In this document: piece by piece, positions 8,654 to 17,568 of the stretch
How positions within the stretch are numbered: the stretch's first letter is position 1
Layout of the letters: the number at the start of each line of letters is the position of its first letter
NCBI RefSeq assembly: GCF_004331645.1
Contig: NZ_SJSK01000001.1
Location: 744,001-808,000 of the forward strand
Length of the DNA stretch: 64,000 nucleotides
Source of the DNA: Pedobacter frigiditerrae
GTDB lineage: Bacteria; Bacteroidota; Bacteroidia; Sphingobacteriales; Sphingobacteriaceae
Direction: 5' to 3'
The notes under the pieces: generated by a model
What the model saw: only the letters and a program-made list of their open reading frames with translations
Told to the model about the DNA's origin: nothing
Databases searched by the model: none
Made by a program: the position numbers and the translations under genes

Positions 8654-9445
8654 ATGAAACGACTAATTATTTTAACGATAGCCTTAATTTGGCAACTTTC
8701 GGCATATTCGCAAGACCTACTTGTTTATCAAAGTAAAAACTTACCAAGGGCAGATACAACTTGGGTTTTTAAACCAAAAAACTATAAAAAGATTGATAAG
8801 CTCCCAGTTATGTTTTTGTTGCATGGCTACAGCGGCAATTACAAGCAGTGGAATAATATCATGGATGCACAAAAATATGCAGATGAGTATGGGTTTGTTA
8901 TTGTTTGTCCTGATGGCTTATTTAGTAGTTGGTACCTCAATAGCCCTGCAAAAGCTGATTGGCAATATGAAACTTTTTTCTTTGATGAGCTTTATCCAGA
9001 TATCAAAAACAAATACAAAGTGGATGATAAAAATGTATTTATAAGCGGATTAAGTATGGGAGGACATGGTGCATTATATCTGTTTATAAAACGCCCAGAT
9101 TTATTTAGCGGAGCAGGAAGTACAAGCGGAGGCATAAAATTATCAGATGGATTTGGTAAATTTGGGTTGGGAGATTTATTGGGAAACCCTCAAGCTGATA
9201 GTGAGTTATGGAAGAAATTTTCGGTTACAGAAAACATCAATCAACTAAAAGGAAATGAAAAACCATTTATTTTTGATTGTGGATCATCAGATATGTTCTA
9301 TGTTTCCAACAACCAGCTTAAGCAAAAATGTGATGAGTTAAAACTCAACGCAACCTACATTTCTCAACCAGGAGGCCATAATAAAGCTTATTGGACAAAG
9401 TCTATCAAACAACAATTTGAATTTTTTAAGAATCAATTGAAATAG
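8654..9445 (+). CDS. Exported alpha/beta-hydrolase esterase (esterase D-like)
   Basis: The 263-residue protein has a signal peptide (MKRLIILTIALIWQLSAYSQ). It has the fold markers of the putative esterase / feruloyl-esterase group: LLHGYSG near residue 55 (oxyanion region), the nucleophile elbow GLSMGGHG with Ser134, an Asp in the region FDCGSSDMFY, and the final His in PGGHNKAYW. It starts at the base after the stop of the S13 gene and ends one base before the GH18 gene, so translational coupling is likely. The ester substrate is unknown. Cell-wall O-acetyl groups or feruloylated glycans are possible, by inference. Confidence 0.85.
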   Translation: MKRLIILTIALIWQLSAYSQDLLVYQSKNLPRADTTWVFKPKNYKKIDKLPVMFLLHGYSGNYKQWNNIMDAQKYADEYGFVIVCPDGLFSSWYLNSPAKADWQYETFFFDELYPDIKNKYKVDDKNVFISGLSMGGHGALYLFIKRPDLFSGAGSTSGGIKLSDGFGKFGLGDLLGNPQADSELWKKFSVTENINQLKGNEKPFIFDCGSSDMFYVSNNQLKQKCDELKLNATYISQPGGHNKAYWTKSIKQQFEFFKNQLK

Positions 9446-9446
9446 A

Positions 9447-10502
9447 ATGAAATTTAAAAATCTACTGTTTGCACTAACAATTATTTTAACAATAAACGCT
9501 TGTAAAAAAAACGATTCGCCTGCGCCTGTAGAGCCAGCACCAAACACGACAACACCTAACCCCACGCAATATGTAACAGATAATAGCTTTAAAATTGTTG
9601 CTTATATGCCAAGTTACAGAGACCCTAACACGGTTTCAGATGCGAAATATAAAATGATTACTCATTTGTTTTATGCTTTCCTAAGCCCAAATGCATCTGC
9701 AGATGGTTCTTTAATGGCATTGCCTCAGCAAGCAAGATTTTCTGCGGTGCAACAAAAAGCAAAAGCTAATAACGTCAAATTTGGCATCTCTATTAGCATA
9801 GCAACAGGTGTAACAGAAGCAACCTTTGCCGCCGTAGCTAAATCTGAAACAGCCCGAGCTAATCTTGTAAAGAATATAGTAACCTTTGCTAAAAACAATA
9901 ATTTGGATGGAGTAGATATGGATTGGGAATATCCAAGAACAGAAAATGGTAACCCAAACACAGACTTTACCTTATTAATGAAAGAATTATCGACAGAATT
10001 ACATAAGGTTAATAAATTTTTGAGCGCCGCCATTACGCCGGCTGTATACACTTCTACCAACAAAGATGCAATACAGACTGAGGTTTATCAATATGTAGAT
10101 TTCTTCAACATCATGCAATATGATGGGCCTGGTTATGATAGCACAGAACCATTAAACCATGCGTCTATGAAGATGACGGAAGCAAGTTTAAATGTATGGT
10201 TAAACACTAAGGCAATGCCAAAAGAAAAAGCGATACTGGGTATGCCGCTCTACGGAAAAGATAATGCTGGAGCATCAATAGGTTATAGAGAAATTGAAGC
10301 TTCTGGCGCAGACGTAACTTTAAATGTAGCTACAGTCAATGGAAAAACATATGGTTACAATGGAATAACATTAATTAAAGCAAAAACCCAAAAAGCAAAA
10401 GAAAGGGCAAATGGAATTATGTTTTGGGAATTCTCTCATGACACCAATAATGATAAATCCCTAATTCGAGCAGCAAATGATCAGTTGGGAAGAACATATT
10501 AA
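9447..10502 (+). CDS. GH18 family glycosidase (chitinase/endo-N-acetylglucosaminidase-like), lipoprotein
   Basis: The 351-residue protein has a lipoprotein leader (ILTINACKKN) followed by a Pro/Thr-rich linker and a GH18 TIM barrel. The catalytic signature LDGVDMDWE is intact (D154, D157, D159 and proton donor E161), as are the MQYDGPGYD strand and a C-terminal IMFWEFSHD strand. GH18 enzymes cleave GlcNAc-beta-1,4 linkages in chitin, glycoproteins or peptidoglycan-like glycans. Its place in an operon with a PBP4-like peptidase favours a role in cell-wall or amino-sugar glycans, but this is inference. Its stop overlaps the next start by one base. Confidence 0.9.
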   Translation: MKFKNLLFALTIILTINACKKNDSPAPVEPAPNTTTPNPTQYVTDNSFKIVAYMPSYRDPNTVSDAKYKMITHLFYAFLSPNASADGSLMALPQQARFSAVQQKAKANNVKFGISISIATGVTEATFAAVAKSETARANLVKNIVTFAKNNNLDGVDMDWEYPRTENGNPNTDFTLLMKELSTELHKVNKFLSAAITPAVYTSTNKDAIQTEVYQYVDFFNIMQYDGPGYDSTEPLNHASMKMTEASLNVWLNTKAMPKEKAILGMPLYGKDNAGASIGYREIEASGADVTLNVATVNGKTYGYNGITLIKAKTQKAKERANGIMFWEFSHDTNNDKSLIRAANDQLGRTY

Positions 10503-11545
10503 TGCAAGAAGAGTTTAAAGATTTAGCAATACCATTAGGACCACAAATACGGGTTGACGATAAAATTTATCTTTATTTTGGAGGTACAGCTTATTTGGGC
10601 ATTCCACAAAATGATGATTTTATCAAACTTTATGTTGAAGGAATAAAAAAATACGGCCTCAACAATGGTACAAGTAGAGGCAATAATGTTCAGCTTGGTA
10701 TTTATGGAGATGCAGAAAATTTTGCAGCTAAAAAATTTGGTGCTGAGGCATCATTAATAACTTCTAGCGGATACTTAGCCGCTCAATTAACTGTGAAAAT
10801 GCTCTCAAATTTTGGCGAAATTAGGTATGCGCCTTCAAGTCACCCTGCATTGTGGTTAAAAGTAGATCAAAAAATTAATGACGCATTTTCTTCTTGGTCA
10901 ATTCGCCTAGTTGATGAAATAAATCAAAGTGAAAAAACAAAATGGGTTGTCATTAGCAACTCAATGAATAATCTTTACCCTGAGATTTATGATTATTCAT
11001 TTCTAAAAGACATATCAAAGGAAAAGCAAATTACTTTGTTGGTTGACGACTCCCACGGAATAGGTGTAAATAACCATGGCTTAAGCGCTTTGTCATCTAT
11101 TCATAATCAAGAAAACCTGGAAGTGGTTCTAATCGCCTCTATGGCAAAAGCCTTGGGGGTTGATGCAGGAATAGTTTTAGGCTCAGAAAAAATTATCCGC
11201 CAGTTAAAAAAAAGCAACGAATTTTTGGGTGCTTCGCCACCATCGGCAGCGGGGCTTTTTGCATTTATGCAGGGCGATGAGATTTATAGAAGGGAACTAA
11301 TAAAGCTTAAGGATAACATTTTTACTTTAAGCGACGAATTAAAAGGAAATGATGATTGGCATTTTATCGAAGATTTTCCAGTGTTTTTCTTTAAAAATGC
11401 AGACATTAGCAAAAAGTTGCTGACAAACAACATTCTTGTGTCCTCCTTTTCTTACCCAGATAAGGATGGGCCAATTGTAAATAGAATTGTTTTAAGTAGT
11501 TGGCACGATAAATCAGACATTAAAAAATTAATCGAATCCTTTTAG
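10502..11545 (+). CDS. PLP-dependent aminotransferase-fold enzyme, AONS/BioF-like
   Basis: The 347-residue cytosolic fold-type I PLP enzyme resembles the alpha-oxoamine synthase group (8-amino-7-oxononanoate synthase, 2-amino-3-ketobutyrate CoA ligase). Visible markers are GTSRGNNVQLG near residue 60, VDDSHGIG at 181-188 (Asp183 for the PLP ring nitrogen, His185), and ASMAKALG with the Schiff-base Lys216. It is shorter than BioF (about 385). No other biotin genes are nearby, and the neighbours are exported hydrolases, so a biotin role is doubtful. It overlaps the GH18 stop by one base (TAATG). Confidence 0.8.
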   Translation: MQEEFKDLAIPLGPQIRVDDKIYLYFGGTAYLGIPQNDDFIKLYVEGIKKYGLNNGTSRGNNVQLGIYGDAENFAAKKFGAEASLITSSGYLAAQLTVKMLSNFGEIRYAPSSHPALWLKVDQKINDAFSSWSIRLVDEINQSEKTKWVVISNSMNNLYPEIYDYSFLKDISKEKQITLLVDDSHGIGVNNHGLSALSSIHNQENLEVVLIASMAKALGVDAGIVLGSEKIIRQLKKSNEFLGASPPSAAGLFAFMQGDEIYRRELIKLKDNIFTLSDELKGNDDWHFIEDFPVFFFKNADISKKLLTNNILVSSFSYPDKDGPIVNRIVLSSWHDKSDIKKLIESF

Positions 11546-11555
11546 AATAGAAAAT

Positions 11556-12110
11556 ATGAAAAACTTTATAATTATTTGCTTCTTATTGCTAGTTGGCCAC
11601 CAAACTGTAAATGCACAAAAAGCATTAAGGGTTTATGTGGTTAGGCACGCAGAAAAATTAACAGGCGACCCTAAAGAAAAAGACCCAGAATTATCTCCAG
11701 AAGGTAGCGAAAGAGCTCAAGCGCTTGCAAAAGAACTAAAGGGACAAAAAATTGATTCTATTTTTTCTACGAATTATAAAAGAACCAAGTTAACAGGATT
11801 TCCATTAGCAGATAAAATAGGGATTTCCATCAAAACCTATAATCCAGATCAAACAAAAGCACTTGCAACTCAATTAATCGAAAATGCAAAAGGCAAGAAT
11901 ATTTTAATTGTTGGACATTCGAACACTGTTTTAGAAATAATTGAAGCTTTTGGTGGAGAAAAACCAGTTAAGCCTTTAACTGATGATGACTATGATTACC
12001 TTTTTACAGTTACAGTTAAAGGAAAAAAGGTTGAAGTAAAAACGAGCCGTTATGGCGCATCTCACCATACCGAGGGTGGAGAAGCTAAAGCAATGAAAAG
12101 CAATAAATAA
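11556..12110 (+). CDS. Exported histidine phosphatase family protein
   Basis: The 184-residue protein has a signal peptide (ending VNAQKALR) and a phosphoglycerate-mutase/SixA-type histidine phosphatase domain. It has the RHAEK motif near residues 29-33 (phosphohistidine acceptor), the second Arg in the region SIFSTNYKRT, and the second catalytic His in VGHSNTVLE. An exported location argues for a periplasmic phosphatase acting on a small phosphoester. It lies ten bases after the AONS-like gene. The substrate cannot be read from the sequence. Confidence 0.85.
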   Translation: MKNFIIICFLLLVGHQTVNAQKALRVYVVRHAEKLTGDPKEKDPELSPEGSERAQALAKELKGQKIDSIFSTNYKRTKLTGFPLADKIGISIKTYNPDQTKALATQLIENAKGKNILIVGHSNTVLEIIEAFGGEKPVKPLTDDDYDYLFTVTVKGKKVEVKTSRYGASHHTEGGEAKAMKSNK

Positions 12111-12121
12111 TTGATCATCTT

Positions 12122-13312
12122 TTGCAACCTTCATCGAGTATTTATACCCTACAATTCGGATTGGTTTGTTTAAGTTCTTTTCTTTTTTCGGCTAGTTTTA
12201 ATATGCTAATTCCAGAGTTGCCAGCTTACTTATCGGCTTTAGGTGGTTCTGAATATAAGGGGTTAATTATTGCACTTTTTACCTTAACCGCTGGAGTTTC
12301 TCGTCCTTTTAGCGGAAAGTTAACAGACACCATTGGCCGTGTTCCCGTAATGGCGGTGGGTTCTATTGTTTGTTTTTTATGCGGATTTTTATATCCAATA
12401 TTAACATCAGTTGCAGGATTTCTATTCTTGAGGTTATTACATGGTTTTTCTACTGGTTTTAAACCAACTGCAACTTCTGCTTATGTTGCAGATTTGGTTC
12501 CTCCTGATAGATGGGGCGAAGCAATGGGTGTTCATGGTGTTTGTTTTAGCACGGGTTTGGCTATTGGACCTGCAATTGGAAGCGCCATAACAGATCATTT
12601 TTCTATTGATATGCTATTTTACTGTTCGTCGCTTTTTGCGTTGCTATCCATCGTTATTTTAGCAAACATGAAAGAGACATTGCCTAACAAGCAAAGGTTT
12701 AAGGCAGCTCATTTAAAAATCAAAAAAGCAGACATTATCGAATGGCAGGTTCTTCCGGCAGCGTTGATCGTTTTATGGAGTTATATTAGTTATGGTGTAA
12801 TCTTAACTGTAATTTCAGATTGGAGTCATCATTTAGGGACAAGCAATAAGGGATTGTTTTTTATGGTGTTTACACTTGCTTCACTGCTCATTAGATTTAT
12901 TGCAGGGAAGGTTTCTGATAAATACGGACGAATGGTAATTTTACGGATTTCCCTTTCAATTTTAATGGTTTCTCTTTTAGGAATAGCTTTTGCAAACTCA
13001 GAATTTCTCTTAATGACAGCATCTGCAATTTATGGAGTAGCAACGGGAATGTTATCTCCTAGCGTAACTGCATGGACAATTGATTTAAGCAAGCCTGGCC
13101 ACAGGGGAAAAGCTGTTGCTACAATGTATATCTTCATGGAAGTTGGGATAGGGTTAGGAGCTTTATTAGCAGGAAGTATCTTTATTAATGATGTGGCAAC
13201 AATACCAAGTATATTTTACATCTGCACCGGCATTACTTTTATAGGATTAATCTATCTTCAATTTATTTACAAGCCAAAACCTCTTCAAATAGCTCCTGAA
13301 AATGAAAATTAG
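12122..13312 (+). CDS. MFS transporter, apparently TTG-initiated
   Basis: The 396-residue major facilitator has about 12 hydrophobic segments, the A-like motif GKLTDTIGR between helices 2 and 3, and a second-half counterpart GKVSDKYGR. No ATG lies upstream in frame. The start is read as TTG at 12122, eleven bases after the previous stop, and an internal ATG would delete most of helix 1. The transported compound is unknown. Position at the end of a cell-wall/hydrolase operon suggests uptake or export of a breakdown product (inference). Confidence 0.85.
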   Translation: MQPSSSIYTLQFGLVCLSSFLFSASFNMLIPELPAYLSALGGSEYKGLIIALFTLTAGVSRPFSGKLTDTIGRVPVMAVGSIVCFLCGFLYPILTSVAGFLFLRLLHGFSTGFKPTATSAYVADLVPPDRWGEAMGVHGVCFSTGLAIGPAIGSAITDHFSIDMLFYCSSLFALLSIVILANMKETLPNKQRFKAAHLKIKKADIIEWQVLPAALIVLWSYISYGVILTVISDWSHHLGTSNKGLFFMVFTLASLLIRFIAGKVSDKYGRMVILRISLSILMVSLLGIAFANSEFLLMTASAIYGVATGMLSPSVTAWTIDLSKPGHRGKAVATMYIFMEVGIGLGALLAGSIFINDVATIPSIFYICTGITFIGLIYLQFIYKPKPLQIAPENEN

Positions 13313-13343
13313 ATTCGAACTTGGGACTAAATGGTAGAAGGGA

Positions 13344-14027
13344 TTAAAGTTTCTCAAACGGAATATCCATCAAATCATAATCTTGCCATCCGTTAAAATC
13401 GAAATGCCACCATTCGTTATAGATTACTTTAAAACCATTGGCTTGCATCGTTGCAATTAAAAAATCTCTGTTTTTGATGATTGTCGCAGGAAGTTTTTCG
13501 AAGTGTGGAGCTGCTTCTGGCGCAAAACTATCATACGGTGTAGGCATAGGCACATCTTTGCCCGTTTTAAAGTCTATGATGGTTAAATCTACTGCACAGC
13601 CACGATTATGTTTAGAGCCTTTATTTGGATTTGCTACAAAGTTTTTATCACTTGCTTTTTCCCAGAAGGCAAGTGTAATGGCATAAGGGCGATAAGCATC
13701 AAATATTTTTAGTCCGTAGCCTTTTGTTTTTAAAACCGCTTGAATTTTTTTAAGATGTTCTACAACAGGTTTTCTGGCAAATGCCTTTGCTTGATTATAC
13801 ATCACTTGCTGCATAAAATTATTTTTTGTCGCATAGCGGATGTCTAATACCACAGAGGGAATAGCTTTTTTGATCTCAATTAACTCGTTATTGGGATTGG
13901 CGTTATAATCAGCTTTGTATGCTCTATAGTCATTAATAATTTTTAAACCATAAGGGTTTTGTGCATTTTTCTGTGCGCAAGAAGTAAGGCAAATAGATAA
14001 AAAGAAAAGGATTATACAATTTTTCAT
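13344..14027 (-). CDS. VanX/DdpX-like D-alanyl-D-alanine dipeptidase (M15D), lipoprotein
   Basis: The 227-residue zinc dipeptidase has the full VanX active site: SKHNRGCAVD (zinc ligands His140 and Asp147), EWWH with Glu205 as catalytic base and His208 as third zinc ligand, and Arg113 in AYRP. The leader has a clear lipobox (LTSC, Cys17), so it acts in the periplasm and not in the cytosol as classical VanX does. It follows alanine dehydrogenase by three bases on the same strand. The pair suggests catabolism of D-Ala-D-Ala rather than vancomycin resistance. No vanHA or vanRS genes are present. Confidence 0.9.
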   Translation of the reverse strand: MKNCIILFFLSICLTSCAQKNAQNPYGLKIINDYRAYKADYNANPNNELIEIKKAIPSVVLDIRYATKNNFMQQVMYNQAKAFARKPVVEHLKKIQAVLKTKGYGLKIFDAYRPYAITLAFWEKASDKNFVANPNKGSKHNRGCAVDLTIIDFKTGKDVPMPTPYDSFAPEAAPHFEKLPATIIKNRDFLIATMQANGFKVIYNEWWHFDFNGWQDYDLMDIPFEKL

Positions 14028-14030
14028 TTG

Positions 14031-15257
14031 CTATTGATTAGAAACAACTAATAATTCCAAATCTTTAAAAGGAAGATTGTAAATATTGGCTAAATCTTTA
14101 TTGGTTAAGTGACCTTGATAAGCATATAAAGCTTCGCGAATTCCTGGTTTATTCCACACCAAATTCATTAGTCCGCCCATATCGCCTATATCAACTAGAA
14201 TTGGGGCAAAGATATTAGTCAAGGCATAAGATGCTGTTCTAGGGACTCTTGATGCAATATTTGGCACACAATAATGAATCACATCGTGTTTTCTAAAAAC
14301 AGGGTCTTTGTGATTTGTAACCTCAGAAGTTTCGAAACAACCACCTTGGTCAATGCTTACATCAACCACCACAGAGTGAGGTTTCATTCTGGCAACGGTT
14401 TCTTCCATCACCAAACAAGGGCTGCGGCCATGTTCAGAGCGAATAGCTCCAATCACCACATCGCAAGTTGTAATTGCTTTCGCAAGTACAATTGGCTGCA
14501 TAACTGAAGTAAAAACCCGACTTCCTAAATTATTTTGTAAGCGTCTTAACCTAAAAATAGAGCTGTCAAAAACCTTAACTTCTGCACCTAAAGAAAGCGC
14601 TGTTCTAGCAGCATATTCACCAACAGTTCCCGCACCTAGAATTACAATCTCAGTAGGCGGAACACCTGTAAAACCACCTAACATTAAACCTTTACCACCA
14701 AATGCGCTACTTAAATATTCTGCTGCGATAAATATAGAAGCTGAGCCTACAATTTCGCCCATGGCACGTACTACACTTAAAACATTACCTTCATCTCTTA
14801 AGTTCTCAAAGCATAAGGCATTAATTTTTTTATGAAGAATTGCTTTTAAATTGGCTTCTTTTAAAGTTCCAATTTGTAAGGCTGAGATTAAAGTTTGCCC
14901 TTTGCGCATTAAACCCACCTCTTCTAATGTTGGTGGGGCAATTTTAACAATGATATCTGCCGCGTAAACGTCTTTTTTGCTGTAAGAAATTTGAGCCCCT
15001 TGTTCGCTATAGTCTTTGTCTGTAAAGTTTGCGGCAACACCCGCTCCAGATTCAATTACCACTCGATGCCCATTATTAACCAACAGCGCAACAGAAAGTG
15101 GAGTCAGTGCAATTCTACATTCTTGAAATGAAGTTTCCTTTGGGATACCGATGTATAGATTATTGCTTTTTTGGTTGGTTTCCAGCATCTCCTCTTGGGT
15201 CTGCATTAATCCTCTCTGAGCAATAGCGGCCATGCCTTCTCTTAATCCTGTAGCCAT
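14031..15257 (-). CDS. ald: Alanine dehydrogenase
   Basis: The 408-residue NAD-dependent enzyme interconverts L-alanine and pyruvate plus ammonia. It belongs to the Ald/transhydrogenase (PntA-like) family: IGIPKET near residue 36, RIALTP near 47 and the Rossmann motif VILGAGTVGEYAA near 205. An N-terminal extension of about 33 residues precedes the usual start, which is typical of Bacteroidetes versions. A TATCTTCA -7-like box lies just upstream on the minus strand. The next gene is the VanX-like dipeptidase three bases downstream, so the two are probably cotranscribed. Confidence 0.92.
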   Translation of the reverse strand: MATGLREGMAAIAQRGLMQTQEEMLETNQKSNNLYIGIPKETSFQECRIALTPLSVALLVNNGHRVVIESGAGVAANFTDKDYSEQGAQISYSKKDVYAADIIVKIAPPTLEEVGLMRKGQTLISALQIGTLKEANLKAILHKKINALCFENLRDEGNVLSVVRAMGEIVGSASIFIAAEYLSSAFGGKGLMLGGFTGVPPTEIVILGAGTVGEYAARTALSLGAEVKVFDSSIFRLRRLQNNLGSRVFTSVMQPIVLAKAITTCDVVIGAIRSEHGRSPCLVMEETVARMKPHSVVVDVSIDQGGCFETSEVTNHKDPVFRKHDVIHYCVPNIASRVPRTASYALTNIFAPILVDIGDMGGLMNLVWNKPGIREALYAYQGHLTNKDLANIYNLPFKDLELLVVSNQ

Positions 15258-15389
15258 GATAATCTGGTAGTTTTTAGGTGTTTGAAGATACGGAAATTTT
15301 TTGAAAGAACGAGAAAACGGTTGATAGTTGACGGTTGATGGTCAATAGCCAGATAGGATACATACAGACAGGCAATGAACCATCAATTA

Positions 15390-15818
15390 TTAGCCATTTA
15401 CCTCATCATTAAAAGTAAATGTTCTATGCTCTTCACCAGTAATTAAAATCTCTACCTTGATGTACTTTTCTGGTAAAAGGCCTTCTACTTTGCTTGGCCA
15501 TTCTACAAGACAATAATCGCCGCTGTAAAAATATTCTTCATAACCAATATCATAAGCCTCTTGTTGGGTTTTCAATCTATAAAAATCGAAATGATAAATT
15601 AATCCGGCTTTGCTTTCATATTCGTTAACGATAGAAAAAGTAGGACTGCTCACCACGTCTTTGACTCCCAGAACGGAGCAAAAAGCCTTAATAAAAGTCG
15701 TTTTTCCTGCAGCCATTTCACCTTCGAAAATGAAAAATTTATTACCGTTTGCAAATGCTAATAATTGCCCTGCTACGGAATTTAACTCAGCCGTGCTATT
15801 TATAGAAATGGATTTCAT
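15390..15818 (-). CDS. tsaE: tRNA threonylcarbamoyladenosine biosynthesis ATPase TsaE
   Basis: The 142-residue P-loop protein needed for t6A37 tRNA modification has Walker A (GEMAAGKTT at 33-41), SSPTFSIVNEY, FDFYRL and LVEWPSK motifs, all diagnostic of TsaE/YjeE. The ATG at 15818 is preceded by TATCTTTG with only four bases between, which predicts a leaderless mRNA. Confidence 0.95.
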   Translation of the reverse strand: MKSISINSTAELNSVAGQLLAFANGNKFFIFEGEMAAGKTTFIKAFCSVLGVKDVVSSPTFSIVNEYESKAGLIYHFDFYRLKTQQEAYDIGYEEYFYSGDYCLVEWPSKVEGLLPEKYIKVEILITGEEHRTFTFNDEVNG

Positions 15819-15822
15819 TTTG

Positions 15823-15830
15823 CAAAGATA
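15823..15830 (-). promoter_or_regulatory. tsaE -7 element abutting the start codon
   Basis: On the minus strand TATCTTTG is an exact TAnnTTTG match. Four bases (CAAA) separate it from the tsaE ATG, so transcription should begin at or within a base or two of the start codon. The -33 box is weak. Confidence 0.55.
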
Positions 15831-15913
15831 AAAAAAAGCCAGTCCGAAAGTCCGAAGTAAATTTTCACTTCTGCCCCCTCTTTTCTGGAGAGGGGATTAA
15901 GGGGTGAGGCTTT

Positions 15914-17467
15914 TTACTTAGAACTGTATGTAACCACTGGGATAATCATTTCTTCTAATGAAATTCCGCCATGTTGAAACGTTTCATTATAGTAATTAAC
16001 AAACTGATTGTAGTTGTTTTGATAAACGAAATACTTATCTTCCTTGGTAAAAATATAATTTGAGCTTATGTTTATTTTAGGCAGTTTTGCTTCGTGTGGA
16101 TTTTTAATTAAGAAAACATCTTTAGCATTATAATTAAGGTTTCTTCCTTGCTTATAACGCAAATTGGTGTTTGTATTTCTATCTCCAATTACTTTACTAG
16201 GGTGTTTAACCCTAATTGTTCCATGGTCTGTAGTAATGATTAATTTAACTCGTTTTTGAGAAATCTTTTTTAATAAATCTAATAAAGGAGAATGCTCAAA
16301 CCACGATAAAGTTAAAGAACGATAAGCGGCATCGTCGTTAGCCAGTTCCCTAATCATTTGCATATCTGTACGAGCATGAGACAGCATGTCGACAAAGTTG
16401 TAAACAATGGCATTAAACTCATTATCCATTAAATTACTTACTTTTTCTGTTAAGTCTTTACCTTGGTCAAAAGTTAAAATCTTATGATAACTGAACTTGC
16501 AATCTTTACGTAAGCTTCGTTTAATTTGGTCTGCTAAAAAAGCTTCCTCATGCATGTTTTTTCCTCCCTCATCATCATCATTTTGCCACAATGCAGGGAA
16601 TCTTTTTTCCATATCTAAAGGCATCAAGCCTGAAAAAATAGCGTTACGAGCGTACTGGGTTGCGGTAGGTAAAATACTTGAGTAAGTGTCTTCTTCTTCC
16701 AGTCTAAAATATTCGCTAATTAGAGGGTTTATGATTTTCCATTGGTCGTAACGTAAATTGTCAATCAGAATGAAAAAAACAGGTGTCTTATCATTAATTA
16801 AAGGAAATGCTTTTTTCTTTAATAATTCATTAGATAATAATGGTGCTTTTTCTTTTCCATTAACCCATCCCAAATAATTGTCTTCAATAAATTTAGAGAA
16901 TTGCATATTGGCCTCAGATTTTTGCATGGTTAAAATCTCATGCATCTGTGGGTCGTCTAACTTCTCTAATTCAAGTTCCCAAAAAACTAATTTTTTATAA
17001 ATGTCTACCCATTCTTCATAGCTTAAGCGGTCATTTAAAGTCATGCCAATATTTCTAAAATCTTGTTGGTATGCTGATGAAGTTTTTTCGCTAACCAAAC
17101 GTTTGTTATCTATAATTTTCTTTATGGTTAGCAAAACCTGTTTCGGATTAACCGGCTTAATCAGATAGTCGTCTATTTTAGAACCAATGGCATCTTCCAT
17201 TAAGTTTTCTTCTTCACTTTTAGTGATTAAAACAACGGGTACATCTGAGCGGATATTTTTAATTGCAGACAGTGTTTCTAAGCCACTTAATCCAGGCATA
17301 TTTTCATCTAGAAAAACCAAATCGAAATGTTCTTTTCCAAAGGCTTCTAAAGCATCGTTACCATTTGTGAAAGTAGTTACGTGATATCCTTTTTCGTTGA
17401 GCAATAATATATGTGGTTTTAATAGGTTAATCTCATCATCGGCCCATAAAATTTTGGTTTCCTGCAT
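15914..17467 (-). CDS. porX: T9SS response regulator with PglZ domain (PorX)
   Basis: The 517-residue protein has a receiver domain at about residues 3-120 (acidic pocket D10/D11, phospho-acceptor D54, K107 in IKPVN) and a C-terminal PglZ / alkaline-phosphatase-superfamily domain. That domain shows FILIDNLRYDQW near 250, THGT-type metal residues (TTDHGTIRVKHPS) near 415 and a closing HGGISLEEM. This is the layout of PorX, which with the histidine kinase PorY and sigma factor SigP controls type IX secretion in Bacteroidetes and has oligonucleotide phosphodiesterase activity. No porY is adjacent, as is usual. It is transcribed opposite to the HD gene. Confidence 0.93.
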   Translation of the reverse strand: MQETKILWADDEINLLKPHILLLNEKGYHVTTFTNGNDALEAFGKEHFDLVFLDENMPGLSGLETLSAIKNIRSDVPVVLITKSEEENLMEDAIGSKIDDYLIKPVNPKQVLLTIKKIIDNKRLVSEKTSSAYQQDFRNIGMTLNDRLSYEEWVDIYKKLVFWELELEKLDDPQMHEILTMQKSEANMQFSKFIEDNYLGWVNGKEKAPLLSNELLKKKAFPLINDKTPVFFILIDNLRYDQWKIINPLISEYFRLEEEDTYSSILPTATQYARNAIFSGLMPLDMEKRFPALWQNDDDEGGKNMHEEAFLADQIKRSLRKDCKFSYHKILTFDQGKDLTEKVSNLMDNEFNAIVYNFVDMLSHARTDMQMIRELANDDAAYRSLTLSWFEHSPLLDLLKKISQKRVKLIITTDHGTIRVKHPSKVIGDRNTNTNLRYKQGRNLNYNAKDVFLIKNPHEAKLPKINISSNYIFTKEDKYFVYQNNYNQFVNYYNETFQHGGISLEEMIIPVVTYSSK

Positions 17468-17568
17468 TATATATACTTTTTATGTAATTTAAAGTTTTTA
17501 AAAGAGCTGGTCTTTTCTACTGTCGATAAAAATAGCAATTTTTGTACCGTATAATTTATTTTTAAGAA

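Noticed and set aside
8721-9044. 107-codon frame inside the esterase gene
   Set aside because: Shifted-frame overlap with a clear esterase that has signal peptide and catalytic motifs.
13344-14027. Vancomycin resistance interpretation of the VanX-like gene
   Set aside because: Lipoprotein location, no vanH, vanA or vanRS nearby, and pairing with alanine dehydrogenase favour catabolism.
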